Positions 1 through 7,489 are shown, counted from the stretch's first letter. The stretch: 16,817 nt of DNA from an uncultured Oscillospiraceae bacterium (GCA_910587465.1 CAJUMS010000058.1:1-16817); one strand, 5' to 3'. The notes: generated by a model not told the origin, from the letters alone. Translations and numbers: made by a program.

Positions 1-40
1 CAACGGCTATGCCGTTTTTCATAATGTACTGTTTGGACAT
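1..40 (-). CDS. N-terminus of an unidentified protein, cut by the window edge
   Basis: Only the first 13 codons lie in the window (MSKQYIMKNGIAV), so no function can be assigned. The start is supported by an AGGAGGGA ribosome-binding site (complement of 47-54) about 6 bases before the ATG at 40-38. The gene reads in the same direction as the secreted-protein operon and the conjugation operon, but a terminator (131-161) separates it from the lipoprotein gene, so it is probably a separate transcription unit. It may be the next gene of the host element. Confidence 0.55.
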   Translation of the reverse strand, partial: MSKQYIMKNGIAV

Positions 41-48
41 TTTTAGTC

Positions 49-97
49 CCTCCTGAATTCAGATTTTTGTTTAGTGTTGCAAATCTGAATTAGGAGG
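49..97. repeat. Inverted repeat that places an SD sequence on both strands
   Basis: Left arm 49-66 (CCTCCT, one unpaired G at 55, then AATTCAGATTT) pairs with right arm 81-97 (AAATCTGAATT then AGGAGG): 17 base pairs with one bulge around a 14-base spacer. The AGGAGG arm is the ribosome-binding site of the leftmost minus-strand gene and is mirrored by an AGGAGG facing the plus strand. In a minus-strand transcript the stem would bury the ribosome site, so it could control translation. It could also be an element boundary or recombination scar. No T-run follows it, so it is not a typical terminator. Confidence 0.6.
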
Positions 98-165
98 TGA
101 CCTGCATCGAGGCGCTGACCGTTTTGGGACAAAAAAATATCCGAGGCGTTTTGCCTCGGATTTGA
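97..165 (+). pseudogene. Possible remnant of a tiny holin-like/type I toxin ORF
   Basis: Directly after AGGAGG (92-97) a GTG-initiated frame of 22 codons reads VTCIEALTVLGQKNIRGVLPRI. The opening 'T-IEALT-LG' recalls, from memory, very short hydrophobic holin-like toxin ORFs of Firmicutes, which start MT-(F/V/C)IE(A/S)LTLL and continue as one membrane helix. Here the helix is missing, the frame runs into the terminator hairpin, and the GTG overlaps the SD by one base, so it is unlikely to be functional. The similarity is short and may be chance. Confidence 0.2.
131..161 (-). terminator. Intrinsic terminator of the secreted-protein operon
   Basis: A 9-bp perfect stem (139-147 ATCCGAGGC with 153-161 GCCTCGGAT) and 5-base loop is followed on the minus strand by a run of seven T (complement of 131-137). 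It lies about 130 bp beyond the stop of the lipoprotein gene, the last gene of the leftward operon. The plus strand has no matching T-run, so it acts mainly leftwards. The 162-292 interval between it and the lipoprotein stop shows no convincing gene. Confidence 0.85.
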
Positions 166-292
166 AATTATCTAAAAGAACCGATTGATTTGTCGACGAA
201 TGACCGGTACTGCCAACCAGCCTTTTGATTCCACAGGCTGATTGGGCTATGATAATCAACTCCTCTATTAATTTGCAGGTATGCGATCTGGT

Positions 293-1282
293 TTATGCCA
301 AAGAATCCAGCCAATTATCAACATCGTCAATATTTATCCAGCCGCTTGAAATATCGGGTTCATCGGTAACTTCGGTTAATATTTCGAAAATCTTGGACTT
401 TATCTGCTCGTATTCCCGCCTACTAACCAGATAGTTTTCTCCGGGGAGATATGAATAGATGTGATTACCGTCCCGATTTATATAATCGTTTATTTCTATG
501 GATGTTAACTCTAAAACCCGCTTTGAAACACTGTACGCTTCATATAAGCCGGAATCCTCACAATAAAACAACGCAGCAGTTTCATTGGGATTTTTCCAGC
601 TTTGTTTTTCACTATCCCAATCCTCGTTGTCATATCGTAAAAAATACATATGGGTATTGTTGATAAAATCTAACGCGTCATGATTCTGATATTCAGCCAA
701 ATCAGGGGAAACAGTGTCCTCAATGGGGTATTGAAGTTTGTCTATTACCATTTCAGTTTCATCTTCCCAAACTGCGAAAACAAATTCGCCGTCAGTATAG
801 AAAGCATCGTGAACGCGATAGAATTCTCCTAAATAAATAGGTTCATCATTCTCATCTGTGGAGAAATAATATTCGTGATTGACAGACGGTTGTTTTTTCT
901 TAATTGCAACTATCATTTCGGGTTTTTCATTGCCGAAAACGTTCCAAAGTGTAATCATACACTCGTCTCCATTCAAAAAAGCTCTATTTATTTCGGAACG
1001 AGCAAAATTGATATAATCCTTTAGAGCGTTCTGTTCACTGCTGAAATCAACCGCATTTAAATTCTGCGCTACGTTTGAAAAAGTGGGTTTCTCCTCAGGC
1101 GTGGAGGTTGATAAACTTATTTCCGAAGCACTTTGTGGAATGGGCTGAGATGTATCTGGTTCGGTCAAGCCGGACGAGACACTGGCTGAACACGATGAGA
1201 TAAGCGCTACGGAAAACAATGGAATGATTTTACGAATAATTACATTTATATAGTTATTACCAAATATATTTGTCATAGTCAT
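293..1282 (-). CDS. Secreted lipoprotein of unknown function; candidate partner or immunity protein
   Basis: A 329-residue protein with a lipoprotein signal: a short basic N-region (IIRK), a hydrophobic stretch, and lipobox I-S-S-C, followed by a Ser/Thr/Pro/Glu-rich spacer before a globular, acidic, aromatic-rich domain. The chosen ATG at 1282 has GGGTGG 5 bases upstream; an ATG at 1306 in the same frame would lengthen the N-terminus by 8 residues, and one at 1276 is possible. The start lies inside the last codons of the 1433-residue protein gene (26-bp overlap), indicating translational coupling. GC is low (roughly 35-42% in sampled lines), like the C-terminal part of that upstream gene. 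No known domain was recognised. Its position directly after a composition-shifted C-terminus suggests an immunity or accessory role on the outer face of the membrane, which is inference. Confidence 0.8.
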   Translation of the reverse strand: MTMTNIFGNNYINVIIRKIIPLFSVALISSCSASVSSGLTEPDTSQPIPQSASEISLSTSTPEEKPTFSNVAQNLNAVDFSSEQNALKDYINFARSEINRAFLNGDECMITLWNVFGNEKPEMIVAIKKKQPSVNHEYYFSTDENDEPIYLGEFYRVHDAFYTDGEFVFAVWEDETEMVIDKLQYPIEDTVSPDLAEYQNHDALDFINNTHMYFLRYDNEDWDSEKQSWKNPNETAALFYCEDSGLYEAYSVSKRVLELTSIEINDYINRDGNHIYSYLPGENYLVSRREYEQIKSKIFEILTEVTDEPDISSGWINIDDVDNWLDSLA

Positions 1283-4200
1283 AATATCCACCCCATACTC
1301 CAGCAACTAAAGGTTCATCAATATATAGGTAAACCTCATAAACTTTTAAGTTTGTATCGCTCGGAACACCTAGAAGCTTATCATAATCCACATTACTCTT
1401 TATCACAATATCATCATTAGGTCTGTTATTTACTACAAATTCAAACAAGTGGTCATGATATTCAACTGAACCATCATTGCAATACAGTTTTACGCCATTT
1501 CGATCTCTTGATACTGGAAATAGCGAATTACCTTCATCCTTGTCATTGGTCCATTTAAGGTCGCTTTTGGCATCAGATGAAATCATGTTTATATACCGCA
1601 TTTCACCGTTATCTCCAACAAGTTTAACTAAAAACCTAAATCCGCCATAATGGTCGCGACTCTTTGTTAAAGTATCAGGAATAGATTCCATTAGTGAGTC
1701 ATATGCCGTTTTCATCAATTGATCTGATATTGCAACCGTGTAAAAATCGACATTGTCAATTTTATTGGACATTTCAACCCTATACAAATCATTTTTGTCA
1801 AGATATGCAAATTCGCTGTTTTTGATAACACCGTATGGTGCAGATTCATAAGAAAATGCGCCACCATCTTCATAAGTAGTTTTCAATAGCTTGGAATTTA
1901 TGTTATCAATAGACTCATCGCCTTTTAAACACTTGCTTTCTATCAAAGCATTCACTATATCATCATGTGACAAAAGAAGTTTTGTGGTCTTGGTTTCAAA
2001 GCGGTTGATTACATTATTAACAACTGAAAATTCATCAATAATATTCCTATTTCCCCACTTTACATATCCCATTTTTCCGTTATTTTTATTCATAACCTTA
2101 ATCCAATAGCCATCTGTGTTCTTTACAACGGCATATGCGTGAATGTTTTCGTTAGAGGAATAAGAATATACAAATGGCATTTTGCTGGTTTGTTTGGGCA
2201 ATGAATAAACATTGATTTGATTATATGGCTGTCTTTTAAAAATCATAGGGCAACTGAATTCACTAACAACCGTAAATGTATCATTATTATGGTCACTTCT
2301 TGGATGACTGATTGTATCCATGTCATCGAAAACATCACCCTTGATCAGTCTATTTAAATCGCAAAAATCGGGAATTCCATCATTGTCGCTGTCTGCATCA
2401 ACAGGATTTGAAATAATCGGCAGAACTTTTTGACCGTTTATTACCCGATACGGATCACCGCTGCTTGCACTAGCTTGAAGCCACTTTGACAAACCATCTT
2501 TAACATAAAACAAGTCCTCATAGATTCCGTGTATATCTCCAAAGGACGGAAGTGATTGGGTCGAAATTTTCCATTTGCGCATAACGAGATTAATATCTCC
2601 ATGATTTTTTTCAGCCAGAATTTTGATTATTAAATCGGTGTTTACTTCATTCCAATCATACAATCCGTCATGGTCGGTATCTGTTGTAGAGCCTTTAGTT
2701 AAGGGTTTGTCCAATTTTATAGTTGTTTTGCCTGTAGAACTGATAATTGTATACTCATGTTCATTACCGTCACCAAGAATTCCTGTCACATTATATCTGA
2801 CGGTATCGGCAAAAGATCCGGGCTTGATCAGCGGTTCTTCTTCCTCATCTTCCACATCATTTGCAGCGCTTAAAGCTCTTACTTTCTTTACTGTTTTAGT
2901 TGTTTCCCTCTCAGGATTTGCCATAGTATAAATAACCCCGCCCGAAGCTTCAACAAGCTGCGCCGCATAGGAATCGGGATCAATGACCTTATCGCTGTTG
3001 GGGCAAAGCAGGCTGACATAGATGCGGTTAATTTCTTCCTCATCTCTCGTTGTATACTTGCTGTTCTGAACGGTCTGGAGCAGCTTTTTCGCACCCGAAA
3101 CGCTGCCCATAACGCGGTCATCGGCAGTGATGTGATACATTGCTATGATATTTTCGTCGCAGGTGTCGATCATGAACTGCGTAGCCTCCACATAATCATA
3201 CGCCCAGAAGCTGCTTCTTATCAGATATCTTTCAAGCCTGTCAAGCGCCGCTTCCGCGTCCTCGTAGCAGGTGAAATAATCCTCGCCGGTTTCGGGATCG
3301 CCGAGCAGATTGTTCGTAACCTTGAAATTGCTGCCGAAGCGCTGGTAATAAATATATACCTTGATATCGTCGTATCTTCCGAAAGCGTCGTCGGTTATAG
3401 CCTTGATGTTTGCCTTGATATCGTCGAAGCTCTCCGAATCGATAATATCTCTCGTGTCAAGGCAGAATACGATGTTGGCGGGCTCGTTGTCGCTTTCCTC
3501 GTAGTAATTTCCTTTGGGAGCGTTTTCGATATTGTTCAGCCATTTCTCCATATCGATAAGGCAATATGTTCCCATAACGTCCACATGAGTGTAAACCGTA
3601 TTGGTATCCTCATTGTAGAAGGTTTCAATGGGTAGCAGAACATTGTTGTCCTCAAAATATTTGAAGACGCTGAACCTGTTTATACCCTTGAAGGCAGGGT
3701 CGTCATATATGCCGAGCTCGTTATCGACCGCGGAATCATCGAGGTTAAAGTTGATGATAACATCGGTGACAAGAAGCCCCTCGCTGTAAGTAAGCTCCGG
3801 AACAACGCCAAGAACCGCGTCGTTCTGCAAAACAACGTTGGAATATCCGCTCTCGTCCGCGGAAAGACAGTTGTCCGCAACACCCGCCGCCGTCACTTCA
3901 ACGGATATGGTGTAGGGATTTTCCTCAAGGCTGTTGATATAATCGAGCGCGCCGCTGTCAGTCCCGACAGTCTGCGCAGTGGTGTATTCGCTGTCGGGGT
4001 AGCCGTTGGTTGCGGGATCGTTGGGGTCAAGACCGAGAATGATCTCATCGCCGTCCGTTACCTTGTCGCCGTCGGTATCAGGGTTTGTGGGGTCGGTGTT
4101 ATAATTGTACACCTCGTCGTAATCCGAAAGACCGTCACGGTCGGTATCCGCGGCAAAGGGGTTGGTGGAGCGCTCGTATTCCTCAATATTGGTCAGACCG

Positions 4201-5558
4201 TCCTCGTCAAAATCCTCATCGGCGTCGGAAACTCCGTTGCCGTCCGTGTCGACCTTTGCGGGGTCTGTTCCGAGATAATAATATTCGTAGCCGTCTGGCA
4301 AGCCGTCGCCGTCCGTATCGGGGTTATTCCTGTCCAGCCCAAGTCCTCTTTCAATATAGTCGGGCAGACCGTCTCCGTCGCTGTCGAGCTCGGGGTCAAA
4401 CTCAAAGTCGAATTCCATGGGTATTACGACCGCGGTCAGCCTGTAATTATCGAATACAACATCAGAATTTGCCTCCACGGAAGCGTTCATCGGCGTATAC
4501 TCAACTTCCGCTTCATACGGCTCGGCTGTACCGTCGGAAACGAATATCTCGGAAGTCTGCTCGTCGGGCTCTTTCGTATCGGAGACGGTATCTTTGCTCT
4601 CGTCCGAATCAGTCGTCTGAGTCTCGCTTGCGGGTTCGCCGGTCTGTACTTCATCGGTTTCGGCGGATTCGATATCAGATTCTGAGGTTTCCTCCGAATC
4701 GCTTGTCTGAACCTCGTTTGCGGACTCGTCGGTCTGCGGCTCGGTGCTTTCGCTTGTTTCCGTTTGAACGTTTTCGCTTTCGTCCGTGATATCCGGTTGG
4801 CTTTCCTCTGTCGCTTCTACCGTCTGAGCCTCGGAGGTTCCGGCAATATAGGACGTTTCCTCGTCATCTTTGAACAGCTTTGTACCGCTGAAATTAAAGC
4901 TCACGGAATCTCCCGCGCAAATAACGGAATTATGCTCCGCGTTCTTGACCTTAAAGCTGCCTCCGTCGTTTTCAAGGAGCTTTGCGTTCCACAGATTATC
5001 AATGGTCGCGTTCCCCTCAAAGCTGAGCTGCCACGCGGAATAATCGGTATCCGAAAGGTTCACGAGCGTCATTTCCGCCTGATATGTATCTCCATAGTCG
5101 CCTGTTATATTATAGTATACATCATAATCATCCGATATGTCAACCCTTTTTGCGCAATTAAATATATTCTGCGGATATTTAAATTCCTCGCCCGACAATA
5201 TGTAACCGAACCTGACAGCTTTGCCGGGCGCTATCTCGGAATTGTAGTCTGCTCCCTTTAAAATATACTCCGTACCCTGTACGGCATAAACCTGCGCGTT
5301 CCAGAGCCCGTTTATCTCACCGCTCGCGTTATAGCCCATAGCCCAATCCGCGAGTATCTCATCTCCGGTGTTCGTAACGGTTATCTCAATGTTTTGATTA
5401 CCCGTCCATTCGTTTACTATTTTGTATTCAACGGTATAGCCGTTATAGGTATATACGCGCGATTCGCCGGCTTCGGAATAAGCGGAAGCTGACGATACCA
5501 ACAGATTAGCGGTTATAGCCGCACAAAGTAAAAGTGATGTAATTTTTCTTACCTTCAT
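1257..5558 (-). CDS. Large secreted CBM2-like / TSP3 / VWA-like multidomain protein with AT-rich C-terminal module
   Basis: 1433 residues. Signal peptide 1-26 (ends SSASA). Two tandem CBM2-like beta domains at about 38-138 and 145-228, with W-A and LWNA motifs typical of cellulose-binding folds. Acidic Glu/Thr/Ser linker 235-345 with EVQT repeats. Calcium-binding TSP3 repeats at 392-517 (DSDGDGLPD, DTDGDGLPD, DTDRDGLSD and variants). A beta-rich domain 540-690 precedes a VWA-like domain at about 694-885, whose MIDAS loop is degenerate (DTRDI, not DxSxS). More TSP3 loops at 960-968 and 1054-1064, an SH3b-like stretch about 1112-1172, then an unrecognised C-terminus to 1433. No LPXTG or transmembrane anchor is seen. 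It starts 15 bp after the upstream gene with AGGAGG, so they share an operon. GC falls from about 55-60% to about 30% near residue 900, pointing to module exchange. Probable role: extracellular adhesion to polysaccharide or other cells, possibly with a toxin-like tip. Confidence 0.88.
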   Translation of the reverse strand: MKVRKITSLLLCAAITANLLVSSASAYSEAGESRVYTYNGYTVEYKIVNEWTGNQNIEITVTNTGDEILADWAMGYNASGEINGLWNAQVYAVQGTEYILKGADYNSEIAPGKAVRFGYILSGEEFKYPQNIFNCAKRVDISDDYDVYYNITGDYGDTYQAEMTLVNLSDTDYSAWQLSFEGNATIDNLWNAKLLENDGGSFKVKNAEHNSVICAGDSVSFNFSGTKLFKDDEETSYIAGTSEAQTVEATEESQPDITDESENVQTETSESTEPQTDESANEVQTSDSEETSESDIESAETDEVQTGEPASETQTTDSDESKDTVSDTKEPDEQTSEIFVSDGTAEPYEAEVEYTPMNASVEANSDVVFDNYRLTAVVIPMEFDFEFDPELDSDGDGLPDYIERGLGLDRNNPDTDGDGLPDGYEYYYLGTDPAKVDTDGNGVSDADEDFDEDGLTNIEEYERSTNPFAADTDRDGLSDYDEVYNYNTDPTNPDTDGDKVTDGDEIILGLDPNDPATNGYPDSEYTTAQTVGTDSGALDYINSLEENPYTISVEVTAAGVADNCLSADESGYSNVVLQNDAVLGVVPELTYSEGLLVTDVIINFNLDDSAVDNELGIYDDPAFKGINRFSVFKYFEDNNVLLPIETFYNEDTNTVYTHVDVMGTYCLIDMEKWLNNIENAPKGNYYEESDNEPANIVFCLDTRDIIDSESFDDIKANIKAITDDAFGRYDDIKVYIYYQRFGSNFKVTNNLLGDPETGEDYFTCYEDAEAALDRLERYLIRSSFWAYDYVEATQFMIDTCDENIIAMYHITADDRVMGSVSGAKKLLQTVQNSKYTTRDEEEINRIYVSLLCPNSDKVIDPDSYAAQLVEASGGVIYTMANPERETTKTVKKVRALSAANDVEDEEEEPLIKPGSFADTVRYNVTGILGDGNEHEYTIISSTGKTTIKLDKPLTKGSTTDTDHDGLYDWNEVNTDLIIKILAEKNHGDINLVMRKWKISTQSLPSFGDIHGIYEDLFYVKDGLSKWLQASASSGDPYRVINGQKVLPIISNPVDADSDNDGIPDFCDLNRLIKGDVFDDMDTISHPRSDHNNDTFTVVSEFSCPMIFKRQPYNQINVYSLPKQTSKMPFVYSYSSNENIHAYAVVKNTDGYWIKVMNKNNGKMGYVKWGNRNIIDEFSVVNNVINRFETKTTKLLLSHDDIVNALIESKCLKGDESIDNINSKLLKTTYEDGGAFSYESAPYGVIKNSEFAYLDKNDLYRVEMSNKIDNVDFYTVAISDQLMKTAYDSLMESIPDTLTKSRDHYGGFRFLVKLVGDNGEMRYINMISSDAKSDLKWTNDKDEGNSLFPVSRDRNGVKLYCNDGSVEYHDHLFEFVVNNRPNDDIVIKSNVDYDKLLGVPSDTNLKVYEVYLYIDEPLVAGVWGGYYDYDKYIW

Positions 5559-5573
5559 TTTCTTTCCTCCTAA

Positions 5574-6659
5574 TTATTCGGCATACGCGCCTATTATCTG
5601 TTCGCCGTGCTCAAGCTTTATCGTTCCCGCGTTTACGTTTGAGTCAATTATGTTTATGTATCGCTCGGCATTTTCATAGTCGGCTTTCCCGTCGACCCAT
5701 GGTATATGGTCAAACGAGCCGTCCGGATAAAACAACACCATATCTCTCGCGTCCTTAAACATGGGATAATCGCTGAATTCGGCAATGGTCTCGCCCTCGG
5801 CGGGAGTATAGTCCACCGAAGTAAGCGTAAAGGTTTCTGTCCAGTAATCGTTTGTAAGCCCCCATATATCTTCGGAGGGCTCCAGCTTTATGTAATAGCC
5901 GGTCACGGTCTCCATTACTATGTTTGAAAAAGTAAAATAGGACTGTTGACGGCAGGCGTGACTTGCGTGGCTTGTGATAGGACCGTAGCCGTAACCGTAA
6001 TCTCTTTCGGGCAGCTCGTATCTATCTATCAGCAGCTTATCGTCATCCCACAATGATATTTCGGAGGAATTGATCTCTATTTTTATATGATGCTCCGCAT
6101 ACACATTATTTACTGGATATGTCGCAAGCAGTCTGCCCGCGTTCTGTACATAAGCGTAGCTTCCGTTCCTGAATGAGTTGACGTTTACTCCCGTTATATC
6201 GATCAGCTTAAGACCGGACTGCGTAAGCAAAATGCAGAAGCCGCTGAGAGTATCATTTTTCACGGAGGCGTTAAACAAAAAGCCGCCGCCCTCCATGCTG
6301 TGCCAGTCGGTTCGGTCGCGCTGAATATCGAACGACAATACTTTCCGCGAATCGTCGTTATCCTCGACCAGAAGAAAATCCTTCAGCGGAGCGTAGCCGT
6401 ATCCGAGCATTTTGATGTTGTCGCCCTCGTAAACGATGTGCTTGTCGAGCGTGGGGAGGTATCGATCCGTATAATTATAGTGGTCGTATTCCGTCCATGC
6501 AAAGGTGTCCTGCGCCGTCAGCGTATTGCTGACCTCAAGGTACAGTATGGGAGATTCGTCCGCTGCCGCCGCGTGAGCGTCCACAGCTCCTATCAGCGAA
6601 AATGATGCTATCAAGGACAAGACCGCAGCGGTAAACTTTGATTTCAGACCTGAATTCAT
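5574..6659 (-). CDS. Secreted protein with concanavalin-like (lectin/laminin-G-like) domain
   Basis: 361 residues. Signal peptide 1-30 or so (KSK, hydrophobic core, cleavage near A-H-A). Residues about 40-250 resemble a concanavalin A-like jelly roll: alternating beta strands with FDIQRDRTDWHSMEGGGFLF, a central strand set (GFCILLTQSGLKLI), HHIKIEINSSEISLWDDDKL (the usual 'ligand-tag strand then DG/DD turn'), and closing YFTFSNIVM. A smaller domain of about 110 residues follows. No catalytic residues were identified. The ATG at 6659 has a strong AAAGGAGG site 6 bases upstream. It is first in the operon led by the LytTR-type promoter (6798-6867), giving a leader of about 130 nt. Probable role: extracellular partner of the next gene's CBM/VWA protein. 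The fold call is by eye. Confidence 0.75.
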   Translation of the reverse strand: MNSGLKSKFTAAVLSLIASFSLIGAVDAHAAAADESPILYLEVSNTLTAQDTFAWTEYDHYNYTDRYLPTLDKHIVYEGDNIKMLGYGYAPLKDFLLVEDNDDSRKVLSFDIQRDRTDWHSMEGGGFLFNASVKNDTLSGFCILLTQSGLKLIDITGVNVNSFRNGSYAYVQNAGRLLATYPVNNVYAEHHIKIEINSSEISLWDDDKLLIDRYELPERDYGYGYGPITSHASHACRQQSYFTFSNIVMETVTGYYIKLEPSEDIWGLTNDYWTETFTLTSVDYTPAEGETIAEFSDYPMFKDARDMVLFYPDGSFDHIPWVDGKADYENAERYINIIDSNVNAGTIKLEHGEQIIGAYAE

Positions 6660-6797
6660 GATTATCCTCCTTTAATAAACTGCCGCTAAAGGCATGATTA
6701 AACACCAGCGCTGCACAAATCTTCCACAAGCCGGATATTTATGCTTTGATTGATATTTAATGAACCGTTCACGTCAACTCCGAAAATTTGCAAACTC

Positions 6798-6867
6798 ATT
6801 ATGACAAATTCTGACGTTTATTTCAAGGCATAACGGAAAACAGGTAGTAAATAGCGGAAAACAGGTA
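6798..6867 (-). promoter_or_regulatory. LytTR-type direct repeats and sigma-70 promoter of the secreted operon
   Basis: Two identical 13-bp copies, CGGAAAACAGGTA on the plus strand at 6834-6846 and 6855-6867, are spaced 21 bp apart, the helical-turn-multiple spacing known for LytTR/AgrA sites. Read leftwards they are TACCTGTTTTCCG, then 7 bases, then -35 TTGAAA (complement of 6821-6826), a 17-bp spacer and -10 CATAAT (complement of 6798-6803). Transcription would start near 6790. Layout and sequence match the pair between the response regulator and the peptide gene, so the neighbouring LytTR regulator is the probable binder (inference). Confidence 0.8.
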
Positions 6868-6886
6868 TTGCTTTTTCGATTAAAAC

Positions 6887-6913
6887 ATGAAAAAGCCCGC
6901 AGACTATGCGGGC
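6887..6913 (-). terminator. Intrinsic terminator after the 154-residue gene
   Basis: Stem GCCCGCA (6895-6901) with TGCGGGC (6907-6913), 5-base loop, followed on the minus strand by TTTTT (complement of 6890-6894). It lies about 35 bp past the stop of the 154-residue gene and directly upstream of the secreted-operon repeats, insulating the two leftward units from each other. Confidence 0.85.
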
Positions 6914-6947
6914 AGATAAGATTTTTTATTGAGCTCAAGACCGAAAT

Positions 6948-7412
6948 CTACAACAAATTGTCGTCGACGCTGACGACCGCGTCATATGCATCCGCAAGCA
7001 CACAGTCGTCGCTTAGCTCGGCAATATAGTAAATGTCGCTTATCGCTTTTAAATGTTTTTCGCTGAGGTAGTTTCGTATACTGTTGGATGTTCTGATAAG
7101 ATCGCTGAAATTAAAGCCGCAGCGAGCCGAAACAGCGTTTACAAGCCTGAATTTAGGCTTGTAAACGCACCGTTCGCCGCTTTCGAATGCCTTGTTTACG
7201 GGAGCAAGCACCTCAAGTCCCAGAATACACTTGTTTGTAAATTCATACATCTCCTGTATGGTGAAGGCAATATTGCCCGTAATTTCCAAACCGAGCGCGT
7301 CCGCGTTACCCTTAATAAATTCCAGTAATGCTCCGAGCTTCTCGGAATCCGTTCTTGTTCTATAGGACAGAACGTTCTCAAACTCAATGTGCCGATGTTC
7401 TAAATAAGACAT
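6948..7412 (-). CDS. Protein of unknown function coupled to the short peptide gene
   Basis: 154 residues, cytoplasmic: no signal peptide and no membrane segment. Mixed alpha/beta pattern with motifs ALGLEITGNIAF, a central LGLEVLAPVNKAF, and a C-terminal YDAVVSVDDNLL. The strand-helix rhythm loosely recalls GyrI/SHS2-like ligand-binding domains or DUF5085, but this is memory-level resemblance and was not verified. Its ATG lies one base after the TAA of the 14-residue ORF (GGAATGTAAAATG); it lacks a strong SD of its own, so it probably depends on translation of that ORF. Both share the leftward promoter at 7490-7559 and end at the terminator 6887-6913. The context suggests a role in making, sensing or modulating the peptide signal, which is inference. 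Confidence 0.7.
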   Translation of the reverse strand: MSYLEHRHIEFENVLSYRTRTDSEKLGALLEFIKGNADALGLEITGNIAFTIQEMYEFTNKCILGLEVLAPVNKAFESGERCVYKPKFRLVNAVSARCGFNFSDLIRTSNSIRNYLSEKHLKAISDIYYIAELSDDCVLADAYDAVVSVDDNLL

Positions 7413-7413
7413 T

Positions 7414-7458
7414 TTACATTCCGAAAAGCCAATAGCAGAAACGCCGCCAGAAGCTCAT
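7414..7458 (-). CDS. 14-residue peptide (MSFWRRFCYWLFGM), candidate signal or leader peptide
   Basis: A tiny ORF, MSFWRRFCYWLFGM, with a strong SD (AAAGGAG, complement of 7467-7473) 8 bases before ATG. It is the first ORF after the predicted leftward promoter; the likely transcription start near 7483 leaves a short leader of about 25 nt. Eight of 14 residues are aromatic or large hydrophobic, with two Arg and one Cys, so it would be amphipathic or membrane-active. It sits between a LytTR-type site and a 154-residue protein, beside an AgrC-like kinase that is usually peptide-responsive. No AgrB-type protease, peptidase-transporter or leader (GG) motif is in view, so processing is not explained. 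The alternative is a translational leader serving only to couple expression of the next gene. Confidence 0.6.
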   Translation of the reverse strand: MSFWRRFCYWLFGM

Positions 7459-7489
7459 ACCGCACACTCCTTTCATATTTTGTGATTCA

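Noticed and set aside
71..259. 62-residue minus-strand frame after the lipoprotein gene
   Set aside because: It needs a TTG start with the SD directly touching it, runs through the terminator hairpin and has no protein-like pattern.
275..281. Single GCAGGTA after the lipoprotein gene
   Set aside because: No partner 21 bp away and no promoter next to it; expected by chance.
4085..4789. 234-residue plus-strand frame opposite the linker and TSP3 repeats
   Set aside because: Arg/Ser/Pro-rich translation caused by the repeated codons of the real minus-strand gene; no SD.
6698..6799. 33-residue minus-strand ORF (starts MSLQIFGVDVNG) upstream of the lectin-like gene
   Set aside because: Its ATG overlaps the predicted -10 box, so it would lie before the transcription start, and no SD precedes it.
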